Of a stretch of DNA of 8,258 bases, positions 6,053-8,258 are shown in pieces. The translations under genes were made by a program, and so were the position numbers. Under the pieces are notes generated by a model. The model worked only from the letters and a program-made list of their open reading frames with translations, was not told where the DNA came from and did no database searches. Location of the stretch: positions 1 to 8,258 of the forward strand of contig JANRJB010000219.1 in NCBI GenBank assembly GCA_033764265.1, written 5' to 3'. Numbering within the stretch: position 1 is the first letter of the stretch; each line of letters begins with the position of its first letter. Source of the DNA: VGEM01 sp033764265. GTDB taxonomy: Bacteria; Pseudomonadota; Alphaproteobacteria; Rhodospirillales; Rhodospirillaceae.

Positions 6053-7068
6053 TGTCGATGCGAATATCGCGCCGCACGGCGATGGCCGGCGTGGCTGCGG
6101 CGGCCGCGACGCCCGCGCGCGCGCAAACCCCGTAAGCGATTTTCGTAACGCTGTCGCCCAAGGGCGCGCCGTCGAACGTGATCCAATATCCGTTCATCGA
6201 CAACGTCGCGCGGCTGGGCCCGCAATCCTTCACACTCAAGCCGTTCCTGGCGGGCGAGCTGGGCCCCGAGGACAGCTTCTTCCCGATGCTGCGCCGCGGC
6301 CGGGTGCAGGTCGCCGCGGTGTCGAGTTATACGCTGACGACTGTGGCGCCCGAATTCAGCCTGTTGCGCGCGCCGTTCCTGTTCGGCTCGGTTGAGGAAT
6401 TCGCGTTCGTCTACGATACGCGTCTGGCGGCGATCTACCGTGACCTGTTGGCCGCCCAGGGGCTTGTGCATATCCAATGGATGCCCTCGGGCTGGGAGGG
6501 CCTGTATGCGCGCGACCCGGTGCGCATGCCCGGCGAGCTGAAGGGCTTCCGGCTGCGCGTGCCGGTCGAGCCCAGCGCGCAGGAACTGTTCGCCAGCCTG
6601 GGCGCCGACATGATCCAGATTCCGTTCGCCGAGGTGATTCCGAGCTTACAAACGGGCCTGATCGACGGCGGCGAAGGCACCGTGAGCGTCTACCTGTCGG
6701 GCGCGGTCCATGCCGAGGCGCCGCACTACACCCGCACCGAACACGGCCTGCACGTCGGCCACCTGATCGCCAACGCCCGCTGGCATGGCGAGCTGCCGGC
6801 GCGCGACCGCGACCTGCTGCGCGAAGCCTATTTGCCGCCGCTCGAGGCACTCGCGCTGTTGTGGCCGCGGCTTGACGGCGACCTGGCCAAGGTCGAGGCC
6901 GGACAGGGCGCCGTCGTCCACGCGCTCAATGACGATCAGCGTGCGGCCTGGCGCGACGCCGCGCGCGGCGTCACCGCGCGGCTGGTGCAAACCCTGGGCG
7001 GCCGTTCGGCGGAAATCCTGACGCTGATCGAGGACGGCAAACGCACTTACGCCGCGCAAGGTGGGTAA
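6052..7068 (+). pseudogene. TRAP transporter solute-binding protein (DctP family), interrupted by an in-frame stop; residual open frame 6178-7068
   Basis: Periplasmic receptor of the tripartite ATP-independent (TRAP) family, which binds organic acids. The original start ATG overlaps the stop of protein B and has GGGAGG ten bases upstream. The first 27 codons encode a leader with an ISRR twin-arginine-like start and RARAQ-type cleavage (...TPARAQTP). Codon 28 is TAA (6133-6135). The same frame then continues open through the mature protein. DctP landmarks follow: FLAGELGPEDSFFPMLRRGR, APFLFGSVEEFAF, MPGELKGFRLRVP, then LGADMIQIPFAEVIPSLQTG and LIDGGEGTVS. Everything after the stop looks intact, so the lesion is recent or a sequencing error. 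Re-initiation at GTG 6178 (296 aa) would lack the export signal and the first mature strand, so it could not work as a periplasmic receptor. No DctQ/DctM permease gene is in the window. Confidence 0.8.
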
Positions 7069-7084
7069 TCGATCACCCCGCCTT
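7058..7084. terminator. Possible bidirectional terminator hairpin between the convergent DctP and cupin genes
   Basis: AAGGTGGG (7058-7065) pairs with CCCGCCTT (7077-7084), including one G-T wobble, around an 11-base loop. The hairpin spans both stop codons, which are only four bases apart. There is no U-run on either side, so it is not a classical intrinsic terminator. It could equally block 3' ends or be coincidence in GC-rich DNA. Confidence 0.3.
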
Positions 7085-7429
7085 GGGCGCGTCGCCCGGG
7101 CGGTGCATCCAGATGTCGATGGCGCGGCTGGCGACCGGGTAATAGGCGCTGTGCACCGTGTTGGCGGGCACGCGGTACCAGTCGCCCGGCTTGTAGACGT
7201 GCGTGCGCCCGCCGATGGTCATGTGGAATTCGCCGTCGAGCACCACGCCCAGGTTCTCGGTCTCGTGGGTATGGTCGCCCAGCTTGAAGCCGGGCTTGTA
7301 CTGGCTGAACAACAACTGCCAGCCGTTGGTGCATTTCAGCCCGGTGATGTCGAGGTGCTCGCCCCAGTACTTCGGCAGCTGGGCGATCTCGATCGGATAG
7401 CGCTTGAGGTCGGGTGCGTCGGCGTTCAT
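7073..7429 (-). CDS. Small single-domain cupin protein
   Basis: 118-aa cupin, one beta-barrel domain. Start chosen at the ATG ending at 7429 because AGGAG lies eight bases upstream; the longer frame to 7492 adds a Pro/Arg-rich stretch with no homology-like features. Motif 1 is GDHTHETENLGVVLDGEF (51-68), giving H53, H55 and E58 in the common HxHxxE variant of the metal site. Motif 2 is KPGDWYRVPANTVHSAYYP (80-98) with His93. A bound divalent metal is likely. Single-domain cupins of this type are isomerases, dioxygenases or small-molecule binding proteins in catabolic clusters; the exact role cannot be read here. No signal peptide. It is convergent with the DctP gene and divergent from the GST gene across 152 bases. 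Together with the aspartate dehydrogenase it suggests one metabolic neighbourhood. Confidence 0.88.
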   Translation of the reverse strand: MNADAPDLKRYPIEIAQLPKYWGEHLDITGLKCTNGWQLLFSQYKPGFKLGDHTHETENLGVVLDGEFHMTIGGRTHVYKPGDWYRVPANTVHSAYYPVASRAIDIWMHRPGDAPKAG

Positions 7430-7581
7430 GCGGGGTTCTCCTGGTCGCGCGGGCGGCTCGCCAATCTGACGCCGGAACGGGCGGCGGCACAACCGTGAAA
7501 CCGTTTAGGGTGCCTGGATTCGCGCTCGCCCGCGGCTAAGATGGCGACCCTTTCGCATCGCACGAACCCACGGGGATCGCC
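7430..7581. other. Divergent intergenic region between the cupin and GST genes
   Basis: 152 bases with no credible gene; it must hold the promoters of both flanking genes. The cupin ribosome site AGGAG and the GST ribosome site GGGGA (7572-7576) are the only clear signals. A GGAAC pentamer near 7472 was checked as an EcfG-type -35 element, but no CGTT lies at the required distance. No inverted repeat stands out. Confidence 0.5.
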
Positions 7582-8258
7582 ATGGCCAAACGAAAATCGC
7601 GCACCGTCACATCGCGGCGGACGAAACCGCCGGCCAAGCTGAAGCTGTTTTATTCGCCGATCCACGGCTTCATCCACAAGGTGCTGGTGGTCGCACACGA
7701 GGCCGGGCTGTGGAACAAGATCGAGTTCGTGCCGGTCTTCCCCATGCGCGATGGCTTTTCGATCGCCGCCATCAATCCGCTGCACAAGGTGCCGACGCTG
7801 GCCCTGCCCGACGGCATGGTGTTGTACGGCAGCCAGACGGTGGTGGAGTACCTCGACAGCCTGTCGAAAAGGAAAAAGCTTTACCCCAAGCCCGGACCGG
7901 CCCGGTGGGACGCGCTGCGCCGGCTCGCGCTCGCCGACACCATGTTCGAGGTGACGGTCAACATCGCCCTGGAGCTGAGCGAGAAACCGCGCCGTCAGTC
8001 GGTGTTCGACTGGTACTGGCCCAAGATCGTCCGCGCGCTGGACCAGATGGAGATCGACGCCGGCAAGCTGAAAGGCTTCGACATCGGCCAGGCCTCGACG
8101 CTGCACGCGCTCAGCTACCTCGACCGCCAGCTCGGCAAGGCGCTGCCCGCGCCGGTGCCGCCCGGCTACGACTGGCGCACCGGCCGGCCCAAGCTGACGG
8201 CGTGGTGGACCAAGGCGATCAGGCGCCCATCGGTGCGCGCTCACTTCAAGAAGGACTA
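7582..8258 (+). CDS. Glutathione S-transferase family protein (runs off the window end)
   Basis: 225 codons plus two bases are visible. The last partial codon is TA, so the stop may be the next base; the length already equals a complete family member. ATG 7582 has GGGGA five bases upstream. Residues 20-92 form the thioredoxin-like domain: KLKLFYSPIHGF (20-30 region), NPLHKVPTLAL with the cis-proline P71, and LYGSQTVVEYLD (81-92), whose S84 is at the usual glutathione gamma-glutamyl contact. The rest is the helical C-terminal domain, with an RLALADTMFE and a DWRTGRPKLTAWW segment typical of the fold. GSTs conjugate, reduce or isomerise electrophiles in the cytoplasm. Two oddities: a basic 19-residue N-terminal extension (MAKRKSRTVTSRRTKPPAK), and IHGFIHK where relatives usually have a TSPYVRK-like active-site loop. 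The substrate is unknown. Confidence 0.88.
   Translation, partial: MAKRKSRTVTSRRTKPPAKLKLFYSPIHGFIHKVLVVAHEAGLWNKIEFVPVFPMRDGFSIAAINPLHKVPTLALPDGMVLYGSQTVVEYLDSLSKRKKLYPKPGPARWDALRRLALADTMFEVTVNIALELSEKPRRQSVFDWYWPKIVRALDQMEIDAGKLKGFDIGQASTLHALSYLDRQLGKALPAPVPPGYDWRTGRPKLTAWWTKAIRRPSVRAHFKKD

Noticed and set aside
6133..6135. Stop-codon recoding (selenocysteine or pyrrolysine) in the DctP gene
   Set aside because: Those use TGA and TAG, not TAA, and no recoding hairpin is seen downstream. A nonsense mutation or sequence error is simpler.
7470..7500. EcfG/extracytoplasmic sigma promoter before the GST gene (GGAAC)
   Set aside because: No CGTT lies 16-17 bases downstream; the nearest CGTT is about 23 bases away and the nearest CGTG is at 15.
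7426..8244. Leftward open frame (272 aa) across the GST gene
   Set aside because: It is antisense to a gene with a good ribosome site and recognisable thioredoxin-fold motifs. The predicted protein is low-complexity (His, Arg, Gln, Val) and typical of a shadow frame.

Overview
The window comes from a high-GC proteobacterial chromosome. The monofunctional transglycosylase looks alphaproteobacterial or close to it (FCRH in the catalytic motif, LWPGRS-x-VRKGLEAW). Solute-binding proteins with twin-arginine-like leaders and good GGA(G)-type ribosome sites fit that. The phylum call is an inference from protein style, not from a marker gene. No RNA gene, CRISPR array, insertion sequence or tRNA was found.

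Left end (1-690): the first 114 codons of a secreted protein run leftward off the edge. Behind it lies a 346-base intergenic region, lower in GC than the genes, that reads as a complete enhancer-dependent sigma-54 control region. It has a -24/-12 promoter (TGGCACG-N4-TTGCA), an IHF-like site, and two 17-base imperfect dyads 112 bases apart. The dyads differ only at their central base. The layout and the product suggest a PEP-CTERM/exosortase-type surface protein under a PrsR-like activator, but the C-terminal sorting signal lies outside the window.

Housekeeping (691-1365): mtgA, a membrane-anchored peptidoglycan glycosyltransferase, is intact.

Accessory metabolic block (1373-7429): genes alternate in direction. 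They are an orphan family-5 ABC solute-binding protein (-), an uncharacterised 231-aa protein A (+), an aspartate dehydrogenase/PhyH dioxygenase pair (-), an uncharacterised 231-aa protein B (+) followed by a TRAP-type DctP solute-binding gene (+), and a small cupin (-). A and B are divergent paralogues of identical length, and they flank the dehydrogenase/dioxygenase pair. The DctP gene has an in-frame TAA exactly between its leader peptide and mature domain, so it appears to be a recent pseudogene (or a sequence error). Transporter receptors, an amino-acid dehydrogenase, an Fe(II)/2-oxoglutarate-type oxygenase and a cupin together suggest uptake and catabolism of a small organic acid or amino-acid-like compound, but no substrate can be read from the sequence. 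No permease for either receptor is present.

Right end (7582-8258): a glutathione S-transferase family gene with an unusual basic N-terminal extension runs into the window edge, close to its natural end.
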